Assembly: GCA_905116865.2 (NCBI GenBank)
Contig: CAJHNH020000494.1
Span: 807,928 to 871,927 of the forward strand
Direction of reading: 5' to 3'
Source: Candidula unifasciata
Taxonomy: Eukaryota > Mollusca > Gastropoda > Stylommatophora > Geomitridae
Length of the DNA stretch: 64,000 nucleotides
The notes beneath the pieces are model-generated. The model did no database searches. It was given only the letters and a program-made list of their open reading frames with translations, and was not told the origin of the DNA. Below are positions 61,201 to 64,000 of this stretch, piece after piece. The stretch's first letter is position 1; each line of letters starts with the position of its first letter. The position numbers and the translations under genes are program-made.

Positions 61201-64000
61201 ACTGCCTGTACTTTACCACTTGATTGGAGAGGGGGGCAGCTAAGAAATTTAAGCTACTCAGTGGCTAGTGAACTTTGCAATAAACCATGCAGGTATTTTT
61301 GTGTGCATCCGGTACCAAGGATTAAACCTGTCTCCAGCTGGCAAACTCAGCAGGCTAACCATTTGGTCAGCTGCTGCTCCCTAACAGACTTTTAAAAATG
61401 CAGATCATGAAATTTACAAAATTGTTTCAGTCCCACAAACTCCTAGCTAATGTCCGAGAGAGTTAAGAATGGCAGTGTGAAACTGATGGGTATACTACTT
61501 ACAGAGAAGCCAAATATGCAACCCTGGCAGGAAGCAGATATGTTGTTAAATTTCTTTAGAGTTGCTAGCTAAACTCAAGATGTAATAAACATAACATGTT
61601 GAATCAGTATGCATGAATAATACCTGGCCACACATAGCTTGTTGTTTGGGGCAGAAAGAGATAAAGAAGCTTTTTTCCCGTTCTCTTTCTTCCATTTGCT
61701 TCCTACATAAATTTCTGTTTAGCTCTTGTCATCATAGGGAGCTACCGTGGTGTAGTGGCTAGACACTCACTTGCGGATACTAAGGTCATAGATTTAAATC
61801 CAAAGGAAGTCAGACTTTAAAAAAAATTACTTTCAGCTTGACCCAGCCATAAACCAAGTAAAGGCGGCCAACGTGATGCTGACCACATGCCCACTGAGTG
61901 CAGATTGGTCAATAAAATATAGGTTTACAGCTGTATGCCCAGAATTTGTGGGGAAAAAGGACTGATTGCTTTACTGGTCTCTGTAGTCAAGTGTTTAATC
62001 TCAGGCTCTAAGAGTCATGAGCTCTTATTCTGAACTGACCTTTCTGTTTGTTCCACAAATGCAAGTTTTCAAAGATGCCTGGGAATTGTTGCTCCAGCTA
62101 GAGTTTGTGTGACAGTCTTGGCAGGTTCTTAGTTGCTCTGCAGACAAAGCTGCATTCCTCTATACTCCTGTTGTCCTTTGTTTCGATACAAATTACAACT
62201 ATTTATTGATTCAAATTAACAACCCAAACCTTTGTAATCTCAACCTGTGGTCGTGACCCTTTTGTGGGTCGAACAACCCTTTCACATGGGGTCGCCGAAG
62301 ACCATAGGAAAACACATGTTTACTGAAGTTATAAAGTTAAAAGCAAATGAAAATAATTGTATGTTTGGGAGTCGCCACAACATGAGGAACTGTATTGAAG
62401 GGTCACAGCATTAGAAAGGTTGAGAACTACTGACCTAGATGTATCCATTAGTCTAATGCAACATGTACCATCTTCAGTGCCAGGAAATCCAGCAAGCGAC
62501 ATGTCCAACATCTTCCCAGAGATGACCCAGACCTTCAGCAAAGAAGTGGAAGACAGGGCCAACACTTACTTCCAGCAGATCTACAACCAGCCGCCAGCTC
62601 CAACCATGAGCATTGATGAGGTTCTTGCAATGCTCAAGTCCTTCAAAGATTCTCATGATAAAACAAACAGGGTAAGCTCCCTCCATCGTTTGCTCAATCC
62701 TTATGCCTGTAGAACAGCTGCCTCTGACGTTTGCTCACTCTGTGGATCCCTGGAAGAGCTGCTTTAGACAGTTGCTCACTATTTCAGTTCCTTAAACAGC
62801 TGCCTTTGACATTTTCTCACTCTGTTGATCTATGGAATGACTGCCTCTAACATTTGCTCACTCTGTAGATCTGTGGAACGACTGCTTCTAACATTTGCTC
62901 ACTTTGTGGATCCGTGGAATGACTACCTTTAACATTTGCTCACTCTGTGGATCCGTAGAACGACTGCTTTTGACATTTTCTTACTCTATGGGTCCATGGA
63001 AGGACTGCCTATGGCATTTGCTCACTCTGTGAATCTATGGAACAGCTGCCTTTGACATTTTCTCACTCTCTGGATCCATGGAACATCTACCTTTGACATT
63101 TGCTCACTCTGTGGATCCATGGTACGTCTACCTTTGACATTTGCTCACTCTGTGGATCCATGGTACGTCTACCTTTGACATTTGCTCACTCTGTGGAGCG
63201 TGAAACGTCTACCTCTGACATTTGCTTACTCTGTGGAACGACTACCTCTGACATTTTCTTACTCCGTGGATCCATGGAACAGCTGCCTTTGACATTTACT
63301 CGGTAGATAGTTCCTCTGGCACAGTTGCTCATTATGGCAAATCTTCTGGCAGCTACTTTTGCAGTTGCTCACTGTATCAGTTCCCCAAACAAGCTGATTT
63401 GACAGTTGTTGCTCCTGTCTGGCTCTCTGAAATGGCTGCCTCCAGCTGTTATTCATTCAGCGAGTCTCTGCTTCTAGCAGATACTTCAAGTCTCTGAAAC
63501 ATTTTAAGCCATGAACCTTCACAGAAATGACAGACTGTCAGAAGTCAAAAGTGGGCGATTTAGAAGACTCAGCTAATTAAAAATTATGACAATGATGTTT
63601 AAATGGAAGAAAGCTCTAGCAGTGAGTAATATATAAGTCCCTCTGTGGGTTCTTGAGCCCATTTTGATTCATGTGGGGGGGGGGGGGGGGGGGGGGGGGG
63701 GGCATTTGTCCTCCTGCCAAGCATGTCATAAAAGGCTCATATTCTGAGTGCATTTGCCTGAGACTCCAAGAACCAGTTTACATATAATTCAGATCTGTAA
63801 AACGGATGTGCATGCAGAACAAGTTCTGGAACAAGACCAGACCCAGAAGTGGACGTACAAACAAAACTTTCCAGTAAAGCTGAGGAGGAGAGGAGGAAGG
63901 TAGTGTCATCATTTTTAGGTCACAGTGGTGGTGTTGACCTGTCATTTTCTTGTTCATGCTGTCTCACAGGATGTGTTTGCATGCATGCTGCGCAACCTGT
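31131..64000 (+). CDS. CNOT1: CNOT1, CCR4-NOT transcription complex subunit 1 (3' end outside window)
   Basis: Scaffold of the cytoplasmic CCR4-NOT deadenylase, which shortens poly(A) tails and represses mRNAs chosen by microRNAs and RNA-binding proteins. Exons: 31131-31232, 36351-36458, 36792-36890, 37742-37922, 39046-39186, 39675-39784, 41779-41834, 42951-43074, 44080-44157, 45552-45719, 47046-47179, 47777-47909, 48906-49013, 51641-51760, 52718-52840, 54977-55131, 55280-55430, 56817-57033, 59979-60149, 62478-62671, 63970-64000+. All introns are GT-AG and phases chain without a break: 2704 nt, 901 codons. The protein begins [15 protein letters not shown], close to vertebrate MNLDSLSLALSQISY, which fixes the start. 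It covers the N-terminal HEAT arm (CNOT10/11 side), a P/G/Q-rich linker (exons 17-19, about residues 680-830) and enters the HEAT/TTP-binding domain. The MIF4G, CNOT9-binding and NOT modules must lie beyond the right edge. Confidence 0.97.
33117..33242. repeat. 60-bp direct duplication
   Basis: CACTATAGTTTTACGTGGTT..AAGCTCTGCATCTCTAGGGAC appears twice in tandem, with one or two substitutions. Confidence 0.8.
33270..33900 (-). mobile_element. RNase H domain of a non-LTR retrotransposon
   Basis: Minus strand in order: [17 protein letters not shown] (second Asp motif), [20 protein letters not shown] (His/Asp motif), [20 protein letters not shown] and CNCGKGK zinc tail. First DGS motif absent. 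Different family from the 5040-5500 tails. Confidence 0.8.
34134..34510. mobile_element. MITE with ~110-bp terminal inverted repeats
   Basis: Left GATTATCCTCCGAATAACC..GTCCCAAATTATC; inverted right end GGTTATCCTTCAAATAACG..GTCCCAAATTATC. Similarity continues through GGGCCTCAGTCATATGTA and GCAGATCTCTTTCTG for about 110 bp each side of a unique ~150-bp core. No coding capacity. No clear target duplication, so superfamily unassigned. Confidence 0.8.
35158..35440 (+). mobile_element. tRNA-derived SINE (family B)
   Basis: GCCGCCGTGGTGTAGCAGCT (A box), CGTGGGATCAGATCTC (weak B box), then CAGGTCGACCCAGCCTGAAA and GGTGTCCTGGGAAGTAAAGG. Confidence 0.75.
35507..35825. mobile_element. Inverted pair of family-A SINE fragments
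   Basis: 35507-35620 runs + (GTGTGCATCTCCCGAGAGG, GATCTGTAAAATGGATTTG) and 35625-35825 runs - (GTTTTACATATCACTTTTAC, GGTGTACTCCGACATTGAA, GGGGCCCTGTACCCACACAG). Their transcripts could fold back. Confidence 0.65.
36351..36458 (+). CDS. CNOT1: CNOT1 exon 2
   Basis: Phase 0-0, 36 codons: [19 protein letters not shown] and [15 protein letters not shown], nearly identical to vertebrate CNOT1 ([28 protein letters not shown]). Separated from exon 1 by a 5.1-kb intron. Confidence 0.97.
36580..36740 (+). mobile_element. RT 3' scrap
   Basis: AGGTGAGGCAGACCTCCATG, then GGAAGTAGGCTAGAGATTGT resemble the G.RP..W..D/R...GW..A end of RT frames. Weak. Confidence 0.35.
36792..36890 (+). CDS. CNOT1: CNOT1 exon 3
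   Basis: 33 codons, phase 0-0, with [20 protein letters not shown] matching [20 protein letters not shown]. Donor GTGAGT. Confidence 0.97.
37030..37240 (+). mobile_element. RT palm fragment
   Basis: [20 protein letters not shown] then ending [12 protein letters not shown] (cf. LAYADD). Decayed. Confidence 0.35.
37246..37381. mobile_element. TTAA-flanked MITE, copy 2
   Basis: TTAAGTCCCAAGGAACGCAT start and CTGGAACTCAAAGAGTTAA end, opposite orientation to copy 1. The left terminus has lost a few bases of the inverted repeat. Confidence 0.8.
37742..37922 (+). CDS. CNOT1: CNOT1 exon 4
   Basis: [20 protein letters not shown] and [14 protein letters not shown] match SLKPAPHLFAQLSKVLKLS and KQKLPDLLRSYIDAD. 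Ends in phase 1 at donor GTAAGT. Confidence 0.97.
38030..38310 (-). mobile_element. Retrotransposon zinc-knuckle tail
   Basis: Minus: [20 protein letters not shown] then [13 protein letters not shown], a CxC..H..C tail following RNase H. Starts about 110 bp after exon 4. Confidence 0.65.
38760..38900 (+). mobile_element. Family-A SINE fragment
   Basis: GAGAGGGAAGGAACCAACTG, GTCAGGATGTGTAAAATGG and GACTAAAGTCCAGAGGTGG. Head and tail missing. Confidence 0.65.
39046..39186 (+). CDS. CNOT1: CNOT1 exon 5
   Basis: Completes an Asp codon, then [23 protein letters not shown] and [12 protein letters not shown]. Phase 1-1. Matches [20 protein letters not shown]. Confidence 0.97.
39272..39557 (+). mobile_element. 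Family-A SINE
   Basis: CCCCACATCTGAGTTGAGCG (diverged head), AGAATAGACTTATTGTCC, GGAGTGCATCTGCCTGAGA and GCTGGTGAACACGAAGAAGA. Confidence 0.7.
39675..39784 (+). CDS. CNOT1: CNOT1 exon 6
   Basis: [25 protein letters not shown] corresponds to [20 protein letters not shown]. Phase 1-0, donor GTATGT. Confidence 0.94.
39912..41150. repeat. 110-114 bp tandem satellite, about 11 copies, in CNOT1 intron 6
   Basis: Unit starts TTTGTCCATTGTAAATAGAC, continues TTGTGTGTTTTTCCAATTC..TTTATTTTAGTATAAATGC and ends TGAGGTACTATTGTTCATA. Unit starts fall at about 39914, 40024, 40134, 40248, 40362, 40476, 40590 onward, so the first periods are 110 and later ones 114. The last copy diverges. Minus-strand frame at 40577 is incidental. 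Confidence 0.95.
41240..41430. repeat. 74-bp tandem repeat, ~2.5 copies
   Basis: GTTGATCAATTAGTGGAACA, then TTATGTGAAAGCGGAGAGG, with starts at about 41256, 41330 and 41404. Confidence 0.85.
41440..41660 (+). mobile_element. RT C-terminal scrap
   Basis: [20 protein letters not shown] with [13 protein letters not shown] and TWHGK, a worn 'FGHI.R....L...V..G...G.R' block. Confidence 0.45.
41779..41834 (+). CDS. CNOT1: CNOT1 exon 7
   Basis: Short 56-nt exon: [18 protein letters not shown], equal to [21 protein letters not shown] region. Phase 0-2. Easily missed by frame length but required for phase. Confidence 0.93.
41930..42110 (+). mobile_element. RT C-terminal scrap
   Basis: [20 protein letters not shown] then [14 protein letters not shown]: the G.I.G.RGRGRPR..ML..L..W motif. 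Confidence 0.6.
42165..42330 (+). mobile_element. tRNA-derived SINE head
   Basis: GGTTGGGGTGTTTGCCTCAC and CGTGGGTTTATGTCTTGAAT resemble A and B boxes of the head at 29805. Confidence 0.4.
42560..42950 (-). mobile_element. RT remnant abutting exon 8
   Basis: Minus reads [17 protein letters not shown] and similar broken RT C-terminal text. Low confidence; the 3' splice site of exon 8 lies at its edge. Confidence 0.3.
42951..43074 (+). CDS. CNOT1: CNOT1 exon 8
   Basis: [20 protein letters not shown] and [15 protein letters not shown] match IEECRNIIMQFGVREVTAAQ and VARVLGMMARTHSGL. Phase 2-0. Confidence 0.96.
43075..44079 (+). other. CNOT1 intron 8
   Basis: About 1 kb of AT-rich sequence with no repeat or coding homology I recognise. 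Confidence 0.6.
44080..44157 (+). CDS. CNOT1: CNOT1 exon 9
   Basis: 26 codons, [15 protein letters not shown] corresponds to HTWNVEVLIDVLKEL. The acceptor is AACAGCAG, a NAGNAG site, so the first Gln (44080-44082) may be optional. Confidence 0.95.
44262..44460 (-). mobile_element. tRNA-derived SINE (family B), minus, body only
   Basis: CCGGGCATATGGGGGGAGAA, CTTCCCAGCACTTGACCGGG and GAGAGCCAAGGTCATTTTTG match the family-B body inverted. Confidence 0.7.
44600..45425 (+). mobile_element. Internally deleted RTE-like reverse transcriptase
   Basis: [20 protein letters not shown] (palm entry) leads, after loss of the catalytic core, to [80 protein letters not shown] and a stop at 45424. The last 76-plus codons are an unbroken frame. 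Confidence 0.85.
45552..45719 (+). CDS. CNOT1: CNOT1 exon 10
   Basis: 56 codons: [18 protein letters not shown] and [17 protein letters not shown] match NPSLNFKEVTYELDHPGF and VFPVDLIYRPWKHAEGQ. Phase 0-0. Confidence 0.97.
45735..45960 (-). mobile_element. Family-A SINE
   Basis: GGGCTGTAATCTCTGACCG, TATGCAGGCTGTTAGTCC and a G-run before GGGCTCCAGAACCTACATGG. Starts about 15 bp after exon 10. Confidence 0.65.
45990..46260 (+). mobile_element. tRNA-SINE body fragment
   Basis: CTCGCTTGCCGGCTCAAAAG, CATTGGGTGCCGACTTAAG and TGTATGCCTAATAAGCC resemble family B. B box lost. Confidence 0.4.
46584..46597. repeat. C-run
   Basis: Poly-C tract in CNOT1 intron 10. The remainder of 46260-47040 holds nothing I recognise. 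Confidence 0.5.
47046..47179 (+). CDS. CNOT1: CNOT1 exon 11
   Basis: [20 protein letters not shown] and [20 protein letters not shown], near-identical to the family. Ends in phase 2 within the Trp codon. Confidence 0.97.
47777..47909 (+). CDS. CNOT1: CNOT1 exon 12
   Basis: [18 protein letters not shown] and [14 protein letters not shown] match KSLDLIESLLRLAEVGQY and [14 protein letters not shown]. Phase 2-0. Confidence 0.97.
48290..48440 (+). mobile_element. RT C-terminal scrap
   Basis: [17 protein letters not shown] and TMQVMGKRN: a worn KWFGH.R block. Confidence 0.5.
48585..48868 (+). mobile_element. Family-A SINE, young, perfect 13-bp TSD
   Basis: CCCCCGTGTGGGTTCCGGGG start, GAACGCGAAGAAGAAGAG end. 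ATAACTGGTAATA is exactly repeated at 48572-48584 and 48869-48881. Sits directly against the 3' splice region of CNOT1 exon 13. The open frames inside it are element-derived. Confidence 0.9.
48906..49013 (+). CDS. CNOT1: CNOT1 exon 13
   Basis: [20 protein letters not shown] and HYAWHHQ match [20 protein letters not shown] and HYAWHGQ. A family-A SINE ends only 37 bp before its first base, and a 69-bp satellite starts a few bases after its donor. Confidence 0.97.
49018..50812. repeat. 69-bp tandem satellite, about 26 copies, in CNOT1 intron 13
   Basis: Unit GGGATATTTAATAAATATTT, then GATTGTTTCTAATGGCAAA, then AGGTCATATAGTATCTGAAG. The period (49024, 49093, 49162) is 69 bp, that is 23 codons, so the minus strand stays open for 432 codons of [20 protein letters not shown] repeats. 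A few units are deleted or carry indels. Begins about 5 bp after the exon 13 donor. Confidence 0.96.
50910..51175 (-). mobile_element. Family-A SINE
   Basis: TCTTCTTCTTCTTTGTGCTT tail side, GGCTGTAAACTCAGGCAGAA, and head GGCTCCAGAACCCACACAGG. Confidence 0.8.
51316..51331. repeat. G-run
   Basis: Homopolymer G of about 15 in intron 13. Confidence 0.7.
51641..51760 (+). CDS. CNOT1: CNOT1 exon 14
   Basis: [20 protein letters not shown] and [11 protein letters not shown], almost identical to vertebrate CNOT1. Phase 0-0. Confidence 0.97.
51980..52141. mobile_element. Short hAT-type MITE
   Basis: Ends CTGTGTTTCTCAAACTT and CAGTTTGGGAACCACTG (inverted CAGTGGTTCCCAAACTG). Flanking 8-mers ATATAAAT and AAATAAAT match at 7 of 8. 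162 bp, no coding capacity. Confidence 0.75.
52155..52450 (-). mobile_element. RNase H LINE tail
   Basis: GACATCACTGCACTCTGGTT and CCCTTCTTCATCAGCCAAC are the family 3' end. Further in, the minus strand gives AA.PL.GELLY-like coding remains. Confidence 0.6.
52718..52840 (+). CDS. CNOT1: CNOT1 exon 15
   Basis: [20 protein letters not shown] and [16 protein letters not shown], among the most conserved CNOT1 segments. Phase 0-0. Confidence 0.97.
52855..52960 (-). mobile_element. Family-A SINE 3' fragment
   Basis: TTCTTCTTCTTTGCATTAAT, GAGCTGTAAACTCTGGTGAA and a degraded CCAGAATGTTGCATGCA. Starts about 15 bp after exon 15. Confidence 0.6.
53140..54190 (-). mobile_element. Non-LTR retrotransposon: RT thumb plus RNase H
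   Basis: Minus strand. Upstream (54190-53800): broken frames with [15 protein letters not shown] and [11 protein letters not shown]. RNase H (53790-53163): [10 protein letters not shown] (first Asp, in another frame), [20 protein letters not shown] (Glu), [13 protein letters not shown] (Asp), [18 protein letters not shown] (final Asp), then [20 protein letters not shown]. All four catalytic acidic positions can be seen, but at least one frameshift separates the first. Confidence 0.85.
54310..54415 (-). mobile_element. tRNA-derived SINE head, minus
   Basis: CCCGGGTATCGAACCTGTCA reads as an inverted B box (GGTTCGATACCCGGG), and the inverted A-box side is CCTAGTTGGTCATATTC. Confidence 0.55.
54645..54872 (+). 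mobile_element. Family-A SINE
   Basis: GTAAGTTCTGGAGCTCCATT (diverged head), AGAAACCAACAGTATACAT, TTGTAAAATGGATGCACAAA and GAAGAAGAAGAG end. Confidence 0.65.
54977..55131 (+). CDS. CNOT1: CNOT1 exon 16
   Basis: [20 protein letters not shown] and [16 protein letters not shown] match [20 protein letters not shown] and AQLPPETLATMLACLQ. Ends in phase 2. Confidence 0.97.
55280..55430 (+). CDS. CNOT1: CNOT1 exon 17 (start of linker)
   Basis: [20 protein letters not shown] then a low-complexity [13 protein letters not shown] end. Phase 2-0, donor GTGAGT. An in-frame earlier donor (ATG|GTCAGT at 55422) is possible. Confidence 0.93.
55431..56816 (+). other. CNOT1 intron 17
   Basis: Contains a 17-C run (56047), a plus-strand frame at 56128-56415 of no recognised family, and a LINE zinc-knuckle tail at 56446-56690. 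55500-56040 holds nothing identifiable. Confidence 0.6.
56446..56690 (+). mobile_element. LINE zinc-knuckle tail after RNase H
   Basis: GCACATGTGGATTGGCAACA, CTAAGACTGTCCCAAATACA and TTTGGCCAAGAGAAACATCA parallel 13740-13900. Frame broken. Confidence 0.6.
56817..57033 (+). CDS. CNOT1: CNOT1 exon 18 (P/A/Q-rich linker)
   Basis: [15 protein letters not shown] aligns with IDPLAGMTSLSIGG of CNOT1; the rest is P/A-rich ([16 protein letters not shown]). Acceptor uncertain: AG at 56816, or AG at 56804 in the same frame adding CYGQ. Donor GTAAGT at 57034, phase 1. Confidence 0.88.
57049..57192. mobile_element. TTAA-flanked MITE, copy 3, beside a splice donor
   Basis: TTAACTCTCTGCGTCCCAAG start, CTGGGACTCAGAGTTAA end. 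Inserted 15 bp downstream of the exon 18 donor (57034) in opposite orientation to copy 1. Confidence 0.85.
57341..57642 (+). mobile_element. Family-A SINE with G-run expansion
   Basis: TGGTGCACTCAGTGTGGGTTT head, GTGGGGGGGGGGGGG at the usual site (57377-57392), AATTGAAGTGCATCTGCC, GCTGGTGAACACGAAGAAGA end. Confidence 0.75.
57880..59022. mobile_element. hAT-like element with long divergent ends, carrying an RT remnant
   Basis: Left end TAGGGCTGTACCGAATATTT, right end inverted TAGGGCTGTCCTAAATAGTG. Both ends rich in CGAATAGT/ATTCGGCC. Flanking 8-mers GTTGTTAT (57872-57879) and GTTGTAAT (59023-59030) match at 7 of 8, but those are also satellite sequence. No transposase seen. The core is a reverse-transcriptase fragment. 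Confidence 0.7.
58250..58870 (+). mobile_element. Reverse-transcriptase C-terminal remnant inside hAT-like element
   Basis: [19 protein letters not shown] text (YKYLGANF), [26 protein letters not shown] and a 3' end AGGGCTCAGAATGCTAAAGA shared with 11390-11405. Same family as 10930-11410. Confidence 0.7.
59979..60149 (+). CDS. CNOT1: CNOT1 exon 19 (G/P-rich linker)
   Basis: [20 protein letters not shown] and [20 protein letters not shown]. Disordered, not alignable residue by residue, but phases 1-1 fit both neighbours. Acceptor CCAGCAG is a second NAGNAG site, so one Ala may be optional. Confidence 0.85.
61060..61190 (-). mobile_element. RT C-terminal scrap
   Basis: Minus gives [10 protein letters not shown], the R..WT.K.RN motif, matching 25629-25690. 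Confidence 0.5.
61300..61400 (-). mobile_element. tRNA-derived SINE head, minus
   Basis: Inverse complement has AGCTGACCAAATGGTTAGCC (A box) and AGGTTTAATCCTTGGTACCG (B box). Confidence 0.5.
61735..61975 (+). mobile_element. tRNA-derived SINE (family B)
   Basis: GTGGTGTAGTGGCTAGACAC (strong A box), ATAGATTTAAATCC (decayed B box), then CAGCTTGACCCAGCC and the body to GTATGCCCAGAATTTG. Confidence 0.8.
62230..62432 (-). mobile_element. SPIN-like hAT element, minus
   Basis: CTCAACCTGTGGTCGTGACC, GACCATAGGAAAACACATGT, TCGCCACAACATGAGGAACT and TTAGAAAGGTTGAGAACTAC: a complete SPIN-type MITE inverted. The left terminus is slightly eroded and no clear 8-bp duplication remains. Confidence 0.8.
62478..62671 (+). 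CDS. CNOT1: CNOT1 exon 20 (HEAT/TTP-binding domain start)
   Basis: [20 protein letters not shown] and [19 protein letters not shown] match [20 protein letters not shown] and PPHPTMSVDEVLEMLQRF. Phases 1-0 equal those of the paralogue exon at 4811-4977. Confidence 0.97.
62710..63305. repeat. 41-bp tandem repeat, about 14 copies, in CNOT1 intron 20
   Basis: Unit CCTTTGACATTTGCTCACTC then TGTGGATCCATGGTACGTCTA. Left copies are more diverged. Begins about 40 bp after the exon 20 donor. Confidence 0.9.
63639..63896 (+). mobile_element. Family-A SINE with ~28-G expansion
   Basis: CCCTCTGTGGGTTCTTGAGC head, a G homopolymer of about 28 at 63675-63702 at the usual site, GATCTGTAAAACGGATGTGC, and AAGCTGAGGAGGAGAGGAGG in place of the GAA tail. 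Confidence 0.75.
63970..64000 (+). CDS. CNOT1: CNOT1 exon 21, cut by window end
   Basis: Acceptor CTCACAG, then [10 protein letters not shown], matching EVFNCMLRNL. The intron boundary is the same as for paralogue exon c at 8474. Confidence 0.95.

Larger units (their letters stand above)
60150..62477 (+). other. CNOT1 intron 19
   Basis: Holds an RT scrap (61060-61190, -), a tRNA-SINE head (61300-61400, -), a family-B SINE (61735-61975, +) and a SPIN-like element (62230-62432) ending 46 bp before exon 20. 60150-61050 shows nothing I recognise. Confidence 0.7.

Overview
The window is animal nuclear DNA: split genes with GT-AG introns, very large repeat-filled introns, many non-LTR retrotransposon remnants, tRNA-derived SINEs and hAT-type MITEs. 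The repeat complement (SPIN-like hAT copies, a GAA-tailed SINE, RNase H-bearing LINE tails) points to a gastropod mollusc, probably a pulmonate or another heterobranch. The species call is inference; the coding exons only say 'animal'.

Two genes are supported, both on the + strand and both related to CNOT1, the scaffold of the CCR4-NOT deadenylase complex. (1) From the left edge to about 19.4 kb runs a short CNOT1-like paralogue. A huge glutamine-rich exon (1-1445) joins in phase to five small exons (4811-4977, 8474-8598, 10722-10832, 16663-16741, 19322-19408). Together these encode only the HEAT/TTP-binding region of CNOT1 (roughly human residues 815-1000). The frame then ends in a double stop, followed 65 bp later by AATAAA. 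(2) From 31131 to the right edge lies the bona fide CNOT1 gene. Twenty complete coding exons plus the start of the twenty-first encode the first ~901 residues, with all exon phases consistent. It ends at the edge in the same domain that the paralogue carries. Both copies share intron positions and phases in that domain, so the paralogue arose by an ancient DNA-level duplication.

Layout: 1-19.4 kb, paralogue with a 19-bp C-rich minisatellite (11.89-13.46 kb) and a 34-bp minisatellite (17.03-18.0 kb) in its introns; 19.4-30.9 kb, intergenic, full of reverse-transcriptase and RNase H remnants, a 0.77-kb polypurine tract and SPIN-like copies; 30.9-31.13 kb, CNOT1 promoter/5'UTR candidate with ETS-like and YY1-like sites; 31.1-64 kb, CNOT1 exons with introns holding 110-bp, 74-bp, 69-bp, 29-bp and 41-bp tandem arrays, SINEs, TTAA-flanked MITEs and hAT-type elements.

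No CRISPR array, rRNA or free-standing tRNA gene was seen. Most other open frames are repeat-derived: tandem arrays with periods divisible by three, the SINE body, or decayed retrotransposons.
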